From Proales similis (taxonomy: Eukaryota > Rotifera > Eurotatoria > Ploima > Proalidae), in NCBI GenBank assembly GCA_019059635.1, contig JAGVRJ010000001.1, positions 1,054,001 to 1,118,000 of the forward strand: a stretch of 64,000 nucleotides of DNA, written 5' to 3'. A program made the position numbers and the translations under genes. Positions 1-11,893 of this stretch are shown in pieces; position 1 is the stretch's first letter; each line of letters opens with the position of its first letter. Below the pieces are notes generated by a model. That model had not been told where the DNA came from, searched no databases, and saw nothing but the letters and a program-made list of their open reading frames with translations.

Positions 1-339
1 TTTCCTCGCTCAACTTAAGAACGCGCGGCGACGGCACCCATTCGTCCCAGTTCTTTGACCAGCCGCTGTAATGCACGAGATAGTGAGGAGCGTTGCCTCT
101 CAGCTCCGTTTTCAAACACTTCGAGGCGATTGATAGAATGAAAGTGGCGATCAGACTTTTTTTTTCGCGCGAAATATTTTAAACAACCGACTTTGGCTTC
201 GTAGAGGAGCGGGCCGTGATAGCAGAGTACAGTGTCACCTGAATGAGCCGATCGACAATCAGCGAATTGAAACCCGACGATAAAAGTAAACAACAAAACC
301 TTCTTGACAAATGAACTTATTCTTGTCTGCCTGACTCAT
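1..339 (-). CDS. MORF4L1 (MRG15): MRG15/MORF4L1-type chromodomain protein, 5' end (partial)
   Basis: MRG15 is a chromo-barrel protein that reads methylated H3K36 in Tip60/NuA4 and Sin3-HDAC complexes in the nucleus. Three coding exons are visible: 300..339, 192..238 and <1..118, separated by introns of 61 and 73 bp. Exon 1 begins ATG at 339 and encodes a short start ending in CQE. Exon 2 encodes GDTVLCYHGPLLYEAK, almost the family sequence. Exon 3 encodes CLKTELRG, then HYSGWSKNWDEWV and SPRVLKLSEE, the aromatic cage region of the chromo barrel. The reading frame closes across both introns. The second donor is gtcggt, with an unusual C at +3. The gene leaves the window before its C-terminal MRG domain. 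MSL3 is a less likely alternative because the HYSGW/NWDEWV block follows MRG15 closely. Confidence 0.88.
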
Positions 340-1419
340 TAGGAGCTCTGAAAGTCGAATGAGACTTGAGAATTTCGGTCAACCGATCCTCCGACCATGG
401 CGGACGAGAGAAGAGCAATGGGGCGGTTTCCTGTTTCAAATGGAACCGAACTTGAACCGGTAGACTAACAGACAGTTCTCAATGAGATAATTGTTGTTTG
501 AATTTATTTTTTAAAATTTTTGTTGTTTGTTTCGTTTGCGCCTTGTTTTGCTTTTGGGCCAGTTGTTGAGCTGCTCGGCTTTTAGACAATCAGACGACGT
601 GATTCTTTGTTGTTGTTTTTTTTAAGAGTTTAAGAAATGTGTAATTAATTTATAGAACAAGAACGTAGGCGTCTCGCTCGCATGTACGCACGCACGTCAA
701 CAAGCAGAATTCGAGTGAATAAAAAAAAAAAGAGAAAATTAGGACGACAAGGAGACGAGCACAAACACGACGACAAGAGTGGAAAGACAGACAGAGAGAA
801 GAATAGATGAGAGCCAGTTGACGCGAAAGGAAAGCGCAAAAGAAGAAAAGGCGAGCGAATGAAGAGAGAACATTCAAACAAAATTAAGAAAAAAAAAAAG
901 ACTGAGAAGTAATATTGCGCGTTTTGTTTGAAACAGCGAACAAAAGAATAAGAATTAATTGAGAAGAAGGACGTGAATGTAAAAAAGAAACACTTATGAG
1001 GACCAGGAATTGGGATGTTGATGAAGAAGATGATGGCGACGAGCCGAGATTGGTCAACTAGGTGCCGTAAATGTTCTCCTAATCTCCGTGCGCAGAATTG
1101 AATTTGAATGAAAATTTGAATTTAACGAGCGTGTTGAATTGCTGATGAGGGAGTTGCTATCGTCTTGAATATTTGGTTGGCTGTCCTCGCTCACTTCTAT
1201 TTTACAGGTCAATGATGATGGTGCAGCGGACTGGAGGTGACTGATGCATTGGGTCTCACGACTGTTGGCACGGCGACGGCGAATAAGGAGAGGACGGATC
1301 GACCGAGCGATGGCGGCCGGCCGCAATAAATACAAAACTGGTCACGTTCGAATGGCCGACTGAGGAGCGAATGTGGATGCGAAACGGGGATGAATGCCGG
1401 GAGCTGGATAAATGCACTG
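340..1419. other. Intergenic: ARID1 3' UTR and MRG15 upstream region
   Basis: Both neighbours are on the minus strand, so this stretch should hold the ARID1 3' untranslated region and the MRG15 promoter. It is A/T and purine rich with poly-A/T runs near 500-540, 615-625 and 720-735. A minus-strand AATAAA (plus TTTATT) lies near 502. Short open frames here are low complexity and match nothing I know. No TATA box is evident upstream of the MRG15 start. Confidence 0.5.
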
Positions 1420-4400
1420 TCATTGCGAACAATTGTACAAGACATCGGACAATGTCTGAACAACACGATAGTCGACGAACTGAGACGTGGTCAAGTCCAG
1501 CAGGCGACTCTCGTGCTTTCTAATCAACGAAATATTTTGTTTATACATAGATATGTACAGAATGCAATTGGCGCATCGCCTCAGCATGTCCATGCTTGTG
1601 CCCAGCGTGTCCTCGTTGAGATCTACCTGGTTGGTGGACAGAACTCGCCTGGCCTGATCTTCGAAATCTTCAATGTACGTGACCAGAGACGTAAGGTGGT
1701 TGGCAATCTGCGTGCTAGCGCGCTCCTCGTTCTTGGCCATCGCGGCCAAGATCACGAGCGCAAACTCTCGCAGCGTTTGCTCTTCGCGGCGATTGAGCCA
1801 GTCGGCGGCCAACAGCCTTACGAACGCGCTCATGTGACTGGGATGAGCAGTCAACGTAAACAGGAAGTAGTTTGTGTTTATGTCGCTGATGCTCATCTTG
1901 CAGATAATCTCGACCGCCAGGCGCCGCGCCGACAGTCCGCTCGAGTCCGGAGTTGTGCACAGCGGGTCTAGGGCAGTGCTCGACTCGCACACACACCAGT
2001 GCAGGAGGCCCCTGACGAAGCCGTCGATGACAGTCGAGTCTTCGATCTGGTCCAGGTCGAGAGCAGTGGCCACATTGCTCAGCGTGACTAGAGTGTTCTC
2101 TCTCAGCATGTGAACACACTCCCACCAGAAGGCTTCTTCGCTCGCTTGCTGATCGCGGCCGTGCTGGTGCTTGAGAAGCACGAGGCCTGCGAGCGTTTCC
2201 AGCAGCTGCTGATTCCTGCACAGTTCAATGTCATTGCCGGGCACGAACGACAAATTTCTGATGATGGTCGAAATGCATATGCACCGGTCCATGAGCTGCT
2301 GGGCTTGATCACTCACCGATCTGAATAGAGTGTGATCGGCGCTGCAGTTGGAGCCGATCGCGCTGCCCAGCTGATCGTTGGACTCGCCCTCGTCTTCCAG
2401 AACTCGCTGCTGCTGATGTCGCTGAATGAACTGGTCGTTTTGTTCGCTAATCTGCAGCTCGTAAGTGGTCTCGTCCATCAACTCGCTCTTCTCCTCTTTG
2501 ACCTTTTTCACCGTCGTTCTTTCGGCCTCGCTTTCGCAGTCTGCCTCGCCACTCTTCAGCTCGTCTTGCTCCAGCCGCCGCTTGTAAACTTGCTCACCGT
2601 AGAACAATTTACGCAGATACTCGCTTTCGCTCAAGCGGCCATTGCCGCTGTTCATGCAAATGTGAATGAATTCGTCCGAGTTGGTCGTCAAACTGGACAA
2701 ATTGTTTTTAAAGCATTCGCCTGGCTTCAAGCCCTCTTTCTTCACTCGAAGTAGCTTGGTTGCACGCTTGCAGTTGGTGAGAAAGCGGCGCCGCGACTCT
2801 TTATCACCGAATTTCAGCTTGAACGCCACCTCGTCTATCTGCTCGCTGCAGTCTGCCTCTTGGTCGCAGTCTGGCCGGCTACTCCTCATCTGTCCGGTTG
2901 TTCTGGCTCGTTCGACGTCGAATATTTGCCGCAAACACTTCAAAAAGTGCTCGAGCAGAACATTTAAAAGGCCAGGAAAGTGTTTGAGATGAAAGTAGAG
3001 AACGGTGTTGTCGTCGTAGAGCAGTATGTTCAATGCGTCTAGAGCCCAGCTGCTTTCGGCCAGCAGGCCGCTCTTCAGCGACAAATACAACTTCCATGGA
3101 TCGCAAGGGGCAATATCACGTGCGTTGATGCGTCTCTTTCGGCCCTCTACAGCCACGGCGGCCTCGACGCTGTCTGCCGGAAATAGAGGCTCCCGCTTGA
3201 GTTGGGGCGTCGGCTTGGCCAGAGTCGCCTGCACGACTGGATGCGATCGGGTTCCGTTCAGGAATTTCGGCGTGGTCGGCATACTCGGCGGAATTGAGCT
3301 GCTCGCCGGCGTGCTTGATCGCTTCATCTCTGGCGCCTGCGTCTGAACAATTTGAGGAAGAGCGGGCTGAGTGGGCGGTTGACTGACTGCTGCTTGCTGC
3401 GCCTGTTGCTGTGTTGGTGCATTTTGCTGCTGCGGCTGCTGCTGCTGGGCCATTTGTGTTTGGTATTGCGGTTGACTCATGTAAACGTTCGGCTGGTTGG
3501 AATAGCCGTACTGGACTCCGTTATATCGCGGGGCTTGTTGAGCGTATGAGTTGCCTGGCGAGTTGTACATTTCGTTGTATACTCTTTGAACTGGCTGAGG
3601 TCCGCCTTGGAACATGACGGCCGACTGCATTGGTCCAGCTTGTCCCGAAATCACTGCCTGCGGTGCCTGGCCCATTTGCGAAGAATGTTGCTGATTTGGT
3701 GCTTGTTGCTGCTGCTGCTGCGGGATGGCTTGTACAGACTGTTGCGGCGGCGGTGGCGGCTGAGTTTGCTGTTGGCCTTGAGTTGGCTGCGCCTGTTGCG
3801 GCATGAAACCGGACGGTGGAGGCATCATGCCAGGATAAGGCCTTGAGGCTTGTTGATAGTATGGATAGTTGTAATGGCTGGACTGCGTCTGCTGGTGCTG
3901 CTGCGGCATCATTCCGCCCGCCTGAGGATTCATGTGAGCTTGTTGACTCGGATATTCGTGCATGTTTCCGTACTGAGGTTGCTGGCCAACTGCCTGGACC
4001 GGCTGCTGTGCGACGGCGGCAGTCGCAGCTTCTTCATTCTTATCTTTCTTTTTGCTCTTTTTAGAGTTTGGTGTGCCCTCTGTGGCACCAGGGCCGCCGC
4101 CCGCAGCTCCGGAGCTGCCGTTTGTGCTTTTCTTTTTGCTGCTGGCCGCTTGAGCTCGTTCCATCTCTTCGATAATTGGCAACGGGTCTATTCCATTCAG
4201 ATCGTACTTGCACTCCAAGTGAAACACGCCCAGCGACACGTATTTCTTGCGAACACTAAAAGCGGTCGATGCAGACGAGCCGAGATTGAGCGCGCTGGAC
4301 ACTTCGCGCCAAGTTTTCTGCTTCGAGACCTGATTGAAGCCGCCACGCTCGCGGACAATATTATAAAGCTTGAACAAGTCGAGCGGCTGCTTGCTTATGT

Positions 4401-5148
4401 TGGGAAGATGGCGGCATTGGATGCCGTATTGCTCCCAGAGCTGCCGAAGTCGCTGGGCAAACTCGTGGCGGCGACGAGGCTCGTCTGCGTCTGTTGCCGG
4501 CCACATGTCCATCAGTCTGGTCAGTACGTCGCCTGTGTGCGACACTGTCCGGCCGAGAGAACCATTGGCGCCCACTCGCGGACTGCCCTGATCGTCACTG
4601 GTCATGCTCGTGTCGTCAAACGACATGTTGCTGTTCTCAGCCGTGTTCTGGTTCTGAGGCGTGAGCGCCAAGTCAGACGGCTGCTTGGCGAGCGGAGTTC
4701 GCGGAAGTTCTGCCACTCCGGTCGGTGGCGGAGGCGGCGGTGGATGCATTTGTTTAGGTCGACTCTCTTCTTCCTCGTCGTCCTCGTCGCTCTCGTGCTC
4801 CGTCTTGTCACTGCTACTACTTGCCTCATGCACGCCATTGCTCAGCTTTGCATGGCCGTTAGTGAGCGTGCCGTTCGACGAAGATGGCTGCGAAGATGAC
4901 TGAACCGTATCGGGCGCCTGGTTGCATTTCACTTCATTCTGAGACGGCGCCTGTGCAGCCGGTGGCAGTTGTGTCGTGCCGGGCATCAAGGTCGGAGCGG
5001 CGAAATGTTGCGGCCAGATCGGCGACGAAGAAGCGATTGATGCGCTCGACGCCGAATATTGCCCATTCGAATTGGCTTCCGGCATTTTGGAGCCCAAATG
5101 CTGCTGACTAAAGCTGCTCTCGACCAATGTGGTCGATTTATCGTCCAT
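1420..5148 (-). CDS. ARID1: ARID1/Osa (BAF250) subunit of the SWI/SNF chromatin remodeller
   Basis: This is the DNA-binding signature subunit of BAF-type SWI/SNF complexes. The 1242-residue protein is encoded in one exon, counted from the first ATG at 5148; the open frame continues slightly upstream without an ATG. Residues 1-210 are Ser/Gln/Pro-rich with an acidic patch and a run of seven prolines. The ARID domain spans about 220-317 and includes ISKQPLDLFKLY, RERGGFNQVS and KTWREVSSALNLGSSAS. Residues 330-640 are Gln/Pro-rich, typical of this family. The BAF250_C armadillo-like region starts near 670 with SLKSGLLAESSWALDALNIL and LLYDDNTVLYFHL and continues to the end, which reads SQFVDYRVVQTLSDVLYN. 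The protein is only about half the length of human ARID1A or Drosophila Osa, mainly through shorter disordered stretches. A 5' UTR intron is possible. Identification is strong. Confidence 0.93.
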   Translation of the reverse strand: MDDKSTTLVESSFSQQHLGSKMPEANSNGQYSASSASIASSSPIWPQHFAAPTLMPGTTQLPPAAQAPSQNEVKCNQAPDTVQSSSQPSSSNGTLTNGHAKLSNGVHEASSSSDKTEHESDEDDEEEESRPKQMHPPPPPPPTGVAELPRTPLAKQPSDLALTPQNQNTAENSNMSFDDTSMTSDDQGSPRVGANGSLGRTVSHTGDVLTRLMDMWPATDADEPRRRHEFAQRLRQLWEQYGIQCRHLPNISKQPLDLFKLYNIVRERGGFNQVSKQKTWREVSSALNLGSSASTAFSVRKKYVSLGVFHLECKYDLNGIDPLPIIEEMERAQAASSKKKSTNGSSGAAGGGPGATEGTPNSKKSKKKDKNEEAATAAVAQQPVQAVGQQPQYGNMHEYPSQQAHMNPQAGGMMPQQHQQTQSSHYNYPYYQQASRPYPGMMPPPSGFMPQQAQPTQGQQQTQPPPPPQQSVQAIPQQQQQQAPNQQHSSQMGQAPQAVISGQAGPMQSAVMFQGGPQPVQRVYNEMYNSPGNSYAQQAPRYNGVQYGYSNQPNVYMSQPQYQTQMAQQQQPQQQNAPTQQQAQQAAVSQPPTQPALPQIVQTQAPEMKRSSTPASSSIPPSMPTTPKFLNGTRSHPVVQATLAKPTPQLKREPLFPADSVEAAVAVEGRKRRINARDIAPCDPWKLYLSLKSGLLAESSWALDALNILLYDDNTVLYFHLKHFPGLLNVLLEHFLKCLRQIFDVERARTTGQMRSSRPDCDQEADCSEQIDEVAFKLKFGDKESRRRFLTNCKRATKLLRVKKEGLKPGECFKNNLSSLTTNSDEFIHICMNSGNGRLSESEYLRKLFYGEQVYKRRLEQDELKSGEADCESEAERTTVKKVKEEKSELMDETTYELQISEQNDQFIQRHQQQRVLEDEGESNDQLGSAIGSNCSADHTLFRSVSDQAQQLMDRCICISTIIRNLSFVPGNDIELCRNQQLLETLAGLVLLKHQHGRDQQASEEAFWWECVHMLRENTLVTLSNVATALDLDQIEDSTVIDGFVRGLLHWCVCESSTALDPLCTTPDSSGLSARRLAVEIICKMSISDINTNYFLFTLTAHPSHMSAFVRLLAADWLNRREEQTLREFALVILAAMAKNEERASTQIANHLTSLVTYIEDFEDQARRVLSTNQVDLNEDTLGTSMDMLRRCANCILYISMYKQNISLIRKHESRLLDLTTSQFVDYRVVQTLSDVLYNCSQ

Positions 5149-7392
5149 GCTTTGCCTAGTCACACTTAATTGCTGGCCGTAAATGGCGACTACCTCGCTG
5201 CTGCTGCTGCTGGTCGCTTTTTACGTGCGTTTGCTTTGGTTAAAATTGTTTGGCTACGACTTTCACTGGTACGGCTCGCGATTAATTCACCTGGAAGCCG
5301 TTCATATTTACTTTATCTAAAACACAGATGACAATAGGCGCGATCAGTGCTATTGTTTGACAGATAGCGAGTGGTTGTGTACAAGAACGAACGAGCGCGA
5401 GAGAGAGAGCGTGCGCGCAAACGAACAGGCGAGCCAAGTCGCACTGAAGTGTCTCCCCCTGTACGACTCCCCTCGTTTAATGAGCTCGGCGCCAAGATTA
5501 ATGATTCCATTTATTTTTGATTCGATAACTAATTTGCGCTCGAGTGTTCGTGCGTACATGGTGGGATGCGAGGATGCATATAAAAAGCGCTGGCTCCTTC
5601 TCTCTCTCTCTTTCTATTCTCTCGCTCAAACCCACTACGATGAACGAACGTCGATTTGATGGCTGAGGGAGGTAGAGAGGGGAGGGCACGATCGATATGG
5701 AGCGCGAATTCAATAGGCACACAACAACACAACTAAAAATATGAAAGTCTATGTTGGCCACACAGTCACAGCCGCCGCCGCTGCAGCCGCCACTACCACT
5801 GAGCCATCCTATGTGCCGAGAGCGCCATGTACGATCGACGAGAGAGAGCGAGAACGAAGCATACAATGCAGTGCTCTGAGCTGCTGAGCGTGCATAATCA
5901 TCGTCTCCCTTCCTCACCTCCCTCCTGGCTTCTCTCGCTCTTCGCTAGTTTATGCAGCAGCCAGTTCGCGCTGGGCTCGATGTGGTCGCTTGTTTAGAGC
6001 GCAAGCTATCTCGACTCCATAATAATTCGGCCTCATTATGAAGATTAGTTTATTTCGTTTTGCGCCTCAGCCCTTGCCGCCGCCAAACAATCCCTATTCA
6101 TTCATTCACGTCTAATGCGAGTGCGCTCTCTCTCCATCTCGCGCTTATTTTTAATTCATTCGTTCGTTGCTTCGACGCTCCTCTCTCTCTCTCTCTTGTT
6201 TCGACCAGCCCTCAATCATGCTTTGCCATGCCATTTGCTACTTAACCCAGCACACACTGAGCTGCGCTCAGCCACTCATAATACGACGACGACCACCACC
6301 ACCACCAAGACGGCTGCCACTCGATCGAACCGGTCGCATAATCTGCGCCAATTATGCTGCATCTCATTTATGCCTCGGCTATTCTGCCCACGAGCCATTT
6401 TCAAATGCTAAACAGATGCGAATAAAATTATCATTTAATCGTAATCGAATCGATACCAGTGAACGACTCATTAACCCAGCAGATGGGCCGGTGACAGGCT
6501 TCAGGATGTTGGTGTAGGGCTGCCCATATTCATTAGCCAAATTGGATGAAGGGCAGACCAAATTAATGTAGAATCTTAAATGAGAAAGTAATCGACAGAG
6601 CGAGAGAGAGAGAGATGCGAATAGAGAGACCGCGTCCCGGCCTACAGCGCAGCTCTATTTTCCACTTCGAAGGTGAGCGCCTCCACCGCGCACTCGAGTA
6701 TCTAAGTAAGCGGCCAAGTACACGGATCACTTTTCACATAAAATATTCCCTCATGTCCGTCTATTCGACACAAATTTTATGAAAGTGGGTTCTATTTGCG
6801 AGACCCGACTGCCTTAGTTTGTGCGATCAATCGAACCGCTTGCTTACTGTCCCGAATCGGTCCCTGACCGCTACTTGCTGCTCTAATTATTGACCACGCT
6901 CTGCGCTTTATTTTATCGTTCGCATGTTGTTCAAATTTGCGGCCAATTGAGCCTTTTTAATCATTTTTACTTTGTCGACCGAATTTGCATTCTGGCTGAA
7001 TTAAGAAGGAAAATTAAGAGCAAGTGTATGTCGCCGCTGGTCTCGAAATCAGAAGAAAAAATTTAGGAAAATTAGAAAAGTGAAGAAGAAGAAGAAGAAG
7101 AGGAGGAGGAGCAAAGTGTGAGACGCGCACAGATTAAAGTGGAAGAAGATAAATAAAAATTGTTTAGTTGTTGTTTGCTTGCACTTTACACGGACTGATC
7201 ATAAACAGCGACACATCGAGTTTAGCCTGTTTTCAGGACAATCGAAGAAAAGAGCGACGAAAGGGCGGAGAGGCATAAACAGAGAGAGAAGCTTGAAAGA
7301 AACGAACCGTTTGATGAGCGAACCTTTGTCACAGACGAGCACTAAAATAAAAGCTTGAATCGCTTGTAGTTCAGGCAAAGATTGAGCTCAAG
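5149..7392. other. Intergenic between PDE3 and ARID1, 2.2 kb
   Basis: This region should hold the ARID1 promoter and 5' UTR next to 5149 and the PDE3 3' UTR next to 7392. A CAG-type run lies just upstream of ARID1 (5201-5215). Short GA/CT runs occur near 5398-5410, 5605-5620, 6182-6196 and 6598-6612, and a GAA/GAG run near 7085-7105. Short open frames are simple-sequence products. I see no further gene or RNA. Confidence 0.5.
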
Positions 7393-10300
7393 CTAAGACG
7401 TTTTGGCCGATTTGCGCTCGTCAAGACGCTCGCACCACATTTCATAGTTGAGGTTCAAATTGCTAATCAGTTCGCTGTAGAACAGCAAGCTCCTCTCGCC
7501 CTGCTCTCCTTCATATTCGTTTGAGCTCTCTTGAATGCAATTAGATAAAACTCGAGTGATTGGGCTGAGAATAATGAAGGTTACCGTCGCAGTTGTTTTG
7601 GATCAGAATGCCAGGCAGGAGGCCGGCTGAGGTGTACGGATGGCAGAGTGAGCCGACCAGGCTACGAATGAAGCTCTCCTGAAGCGTTTCTATGTCCGGC
7701 TTGCTTCTGTCCATGTGCGGACTGACACTCAAGCCGAGCAGCTTTTCTTCGTCGCCTTGCTGATAAAACTCTTCGATTATTCGATTTGTCCACTGCAAAT
7801 GCAGCTCCTTCTCCTTGAGCGGCGCGTTTATGTCCGAGATTTTCATGACCATTTTGCCGATTAGCAGCCGATTGGACTCATTGCTCCAGTCGAACTGATT
7901 GCGACACGAGCCGAACGCCTCGTGCATGCCCAAGTTTTGGTTTTGCTTGTAGTTGATCTAGAAATCGGTTCGCTTAAGTGTTTCAAAAAACAACTCGAGT
8001 GCGTCCTCTTCTCACCATGTGTCTGAATTCGTTCACAATCGAATAGTGACGGCCCATGTCGGTCGACAATATGTACTCAAGAACCAGAAAGCGAAACTTT
8101 TTCCACTCGGCCTCGCTTAGATCGGTCAGAAAATTGTTCTTGGCAGTCGACTTGAGCAGGAACCACGACTCGGCTGCGTGGTAGTTCTCCAGCACCGAAC
8201 GATCGTTGTACAGAAGCGCCTAGATGAAGAGTGTCCATCTATCTGGCCGAGCTGAACGAGCGAACTCGGCAAGCAGCTTACCAGTGGCGAACCGATCGCA
8301 ATCAAAAACTGATTATTCCTGCCCGGGTGCTGATAGTCGTGCATGGCCGCCGCCGAGTACAGCGCCAGTATCTCCAGGGCGCTGAAATTGGCCCCGCAAC
8401 ATCCGTACTTGTGCTTGTCAAAGTAGACGTTTGGCGAGAACTGCTGCATTTTCAGTCTGGGCCGATTCTGATTCTTGTCGCTAGTGGGCGAGATTTGCCG
8501 AATGTCGGGCACTGCCTGCGTGGTCAGATAGAAGCAGGCGTGCATCACATCGGCTGCGTGAATTTTGTTGTGATCTGCACGAATCAGTGACTTTGAGTCG
8601 AACGAGCTTTCGGGTTCATGAGTCAAAAGTTACATGGAAGGTCATTATAGCCGCTTTCGAGGGCCGTGAAGTAGCGGATGAACGAATCTACATCGATGTT
8701 GAATGTCTCAAACAGGCCGGTCTGTTCGAATATTTTGTACGCCATCTGAAATGAAAGCGATTGAACGCCAATGAATGAACGGGCCGGGCAGACAAAGAGA
8801 GAGAGAGAGCCGAAATGAGGCGTGGATGGGGAAAATGGGACACGGCGGAGAGCTTACTTGACTGAGGACAAACTGAGACGACTGATCGTTGAGCTGAAAT
8901 ATCGGAAAGTTCCAATCGTGAACATGTGCCATCAGCTCGTTACGCTCCAAGTCCTGCAAGGACCAGGCCAGCGGCTGCTCCGCGTCATTCTTTGTGTTGA
9001 GGGCCGAATTGTCTATGAGCGAGAGGCGGACTCGAAAGTTGTTTATCAACTTCTCGTGGCTGTGCAGTTCGGACATGGCTCGTTGCTGAACGCTTTTCTT
9101 GTCCAATTCTTTCTCGTTCGAGTCGCTGCTGCTCTGCGACGACTCGGTGCTTTCGTAGTCGGACGTTTTCACGTCATGTCGGTCGCGTTTCTTCTCTTCC
9201 TCGTTGGCTTTGGTATCGGTCGCCGCGGGCGCCAGGCATTTCGCCGGCACGTGAAGGCGCATTTTCAAATCGTTTTGCAATATTGTGCTCGACAGAGGCC
9301 TCATGCGGCTCAAGTGTGTTGGAAGGCTCTTTCTGGGTCGGTTCTTTCTACTCGCGCATCGCCAAGGAGTCTGCAAGTCTCTGATGGCGAACAACTCGTC
9401 ATCGTCGTCACCTGATTGTTCATTTGCATCCAAATTGTCGGTAGATCGCTCAGTTCGCAACTGGCTTCGGCAATCATCTGTCTCGGCCGCCATTGTGTTC
9501 TTGCGCAACGCCTGTCTCACTTGGCTCAGATTCTCAACTATCGAGCCGACATTTATTCGCAGCTTGGCGGCCAGAATCTCTTCATCGTTGAGCATTTCGG
9601 TGAGCAACAGGTCCAAACGACGTGCTAGCTCAGGTATGCGACTTATGCCTTTCGGCTGGTCGCCGCAAATCAACGAGTGCGGACTGGCCTCTTTGTGGCC
9701 TGTGGTAGTTGCCAGTGGAAGACTCACTCGACGTTTGCTGTTCAGATATCGCTTCTCCTTGCCCGGCGACTTGAGTTGAGTCAGCTGGCTACTCCTTCTG
9801 GCGGCGGCCACTGACTGATGCCTTAATTCGCCGAACGCAATGCCGACGAAAGCGCACAAGAACGCGTAGATCGGCTCTAAGCCGTCGGGTAGCGCCGAAC
9901 TCTTCAACACTAGCTCGCTGCCAAGTCTTGTGAGTGCGAACAAAATCGGCGTAACGAGGCTGTTGCTGCTGCTGAGGCTCACTTGACCCAACGTCAAATT
10001 GACCAAATGAACCGATAGGCCCAGAGCGATCGAGTTTCGCACGCTGCCGAGCACGTTCATCGACCTGGCGCAGGCGAATATTATCAACTCGACAAGAACG
10101 GTGACGAACAATATGGCGAACAAGTGAACACTCTCTGCCTGGTCTAGAATCGGCTTGGTCCGCATGAAGTTGAACCAGGCGAATGTGGAAATGATCGAAA
10201 ACGAAGTGAACAATAACCAGAAAATGTTTGTGAAGAGCTGAGCGGCCGAGTCGAGTGCGAATGTTGCCTGAATTAGATTGTAAGAGAGCAGCACGACGGC

Positions 10301-10453
10301 TGCGTAGATGAGACCTTGAGTCTGCGGCGAGCATCGGCCGATCGACCTCAGCAAATGCCCAAAACGAGCCCAAGCTTGGTCCGGCCTGGTCAACGCCGTG
10401 TCCAACCACCTAACGTAGGGCGGTCTATCATCGATTTCTGTTCGAGTGATCAT
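7393..10453 (-). CDS. PDE3: PDE3-type membrane cyclic nucleotide phosphodiesterase
   Basis: It hydrolyses cAMP and cGMP and, like mammalian PDE3, is probably anchored in the endoplasmic reticulum. Exons: 8858..10453, 8634..8745, 8282..8574, 8016..8219, 7585..7957, 7393..7529. They give 904 residues with all phases closing. Residues 50-220 carry about six hydrophobic segments, the PDE3 N-terminal membrane hairpin. A Ser-rich regulatory linker follows. The catalytic domain starts near KWNF-like WNFPIFQLN. It holds the metal-binding motifs HNKIHAADVMHA and AAMHDYQHPGR, and then SVLENYHAAESW. Between the first two sits an insertion (about TSDKNQNRP to KYGCC), the hallmark of PDE3. EEFYQQGDEEKLLGL and SPHMDRSKP match the substrate pocket and C-terminal region. 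Introns are 55-62 bp except the first (112 bp). Confidence 0.93.
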
Positions 10454-11843
10454 TGCTCTCAGTTTGCACTTGATTGTCCCGGACAGGAGCTGGTCGCAGG
10501 TTAAACTGGTCTATCTTGTTTGTCTGGCTTTTACTCGCTTCGGACTCGTTAGTTGTCCTGTTTTTCGAACGCCCCGATCAAGAGGTCAGCTGCATGCCGA
10601 CCTGACGTGGTATCTAAGCTGCGCTAGAATGAATTTTCTCATGAATTTAGTCGCATTCGAATGAAAACACTAGGGGAGCAAAGTGGCGAAGCAAGAGCGA
10701 AGCAGAAGAGAGAGAGAAAGAGAGCTAGACCAAGCGAGTAGACAAGTGAGCAAGTGAACGAGCGAACGAATATGAGAGGAGGGGCCGAACCAATGAATGA
10801 GAATTAGAGCGTTCTCTGCTCTGCTAATTTGAATGTTGCGAATGCAAAGGTTGATGGTGCTCAGTGTGGCAGTGGTGCTCAAATAGATAACGCTCCATTT
10901 AGTCGAGTAAATGAGCCTTTCTCTCGAGCAACAAAAAAGCTGATTGACGACTCTGTTCGAGTAGAAGATTGAAATGAACAAGAAGAAGACGAAGAAAAAG
11001 CACGGAGCTGGCTGAGACGAGAACCATTTCACCGCCAATGATAATCTTCACGGTTTAGGGAAGGGACCAGGGCGTATTATGCCTTGGGGCATTATGTCAA
11101 ATGATCGAATGTATCGATTGCAGCACAGACCGTTCGCTTGCCACCGTGACTAGTACCACAGCTAATTATTACCGGCGAGCAAATAGTGAGAGTTTGAAGA
11201 GAGCGCGCCAAAGACTTTTAGAAGCTGTGTTAATCTAGAAAATTAAGTCGGCTCTCAATTGGCGCTCAATTGGAGACAAACAAAAGTATGAAATGCGCTG
11301 CGCTGAGACTATTCAATCAAAAAATGTTGGCATTTTTATTCTCGAGCGACCGCTGCCAAACTGATTGGCTCGAGACGATGGTGGTGACGGCTGTGGTGAT
11401 GGCGGCGATAAGGATGCTTCTCAGCGATATTTGAGACTCAATCGGTCGGGTAACGCGAAACGAATATCGCGAAACAAATACCGAGCGCTCGTTTCATCTT
11501 TCTCGATGTCTGTGTCTTTTGGCTGACACACAAGTCGAAACAAAAGCAGCAGCATCAAACGAGCGTCTCAATTCGATCGGTAATGTCATTGAAAGTGAAA
11601 CAAGTCATAGTCTCTAAATAATGCAAGTGTATTTGTTTTGCAGCATTCATGTGAACGCAATTAATCAAATACACAAGCGAGCGAAAAGAAACAGACATGC
11701 ATGCGTCAAGTCCTCATCAATCAGCTGCAGCAGCAGGCGCATACACATTCAAATTGGAGCCTATTGTGCCGTTGAGCGGGCTCTTTTTAATGAGGATGTT
11801 TCAATTAGATTTTTCGCTGACGAGATTATTAAGATTGAGAGTA

Positions 11844-11893
11844 GACGAGCGAATGCAGCCAACGACGAGCGAATGCAGCCAACGACGAGCGAA
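11844..11893. repeat. 20-bp tandem repeat, 2.5 copies
   Basis: Two perfect copies of gacgagcgaatgcagccaac (11844-11863 and 11864-11883) are followed by the first ten bases of a third copy. It lies in non-coding sequence. Confidence 0.9.

Noticed and set aside
3850-4899. Plus-strand ORF of 349 codons opposite ARID1
   Set aside because: It is antisense to the Gln/Pro/Ser-rich ARID1 frame, with no domain and no splice signals. The ARID1 assignment is unambiguous.
5498-5917. Minus-strand ORF of 139 codons in the ARID1 upstream region
   Set aside because: It is made largely of simple-sequence GA/CT and CAG-like translation. There is no conserved feature.
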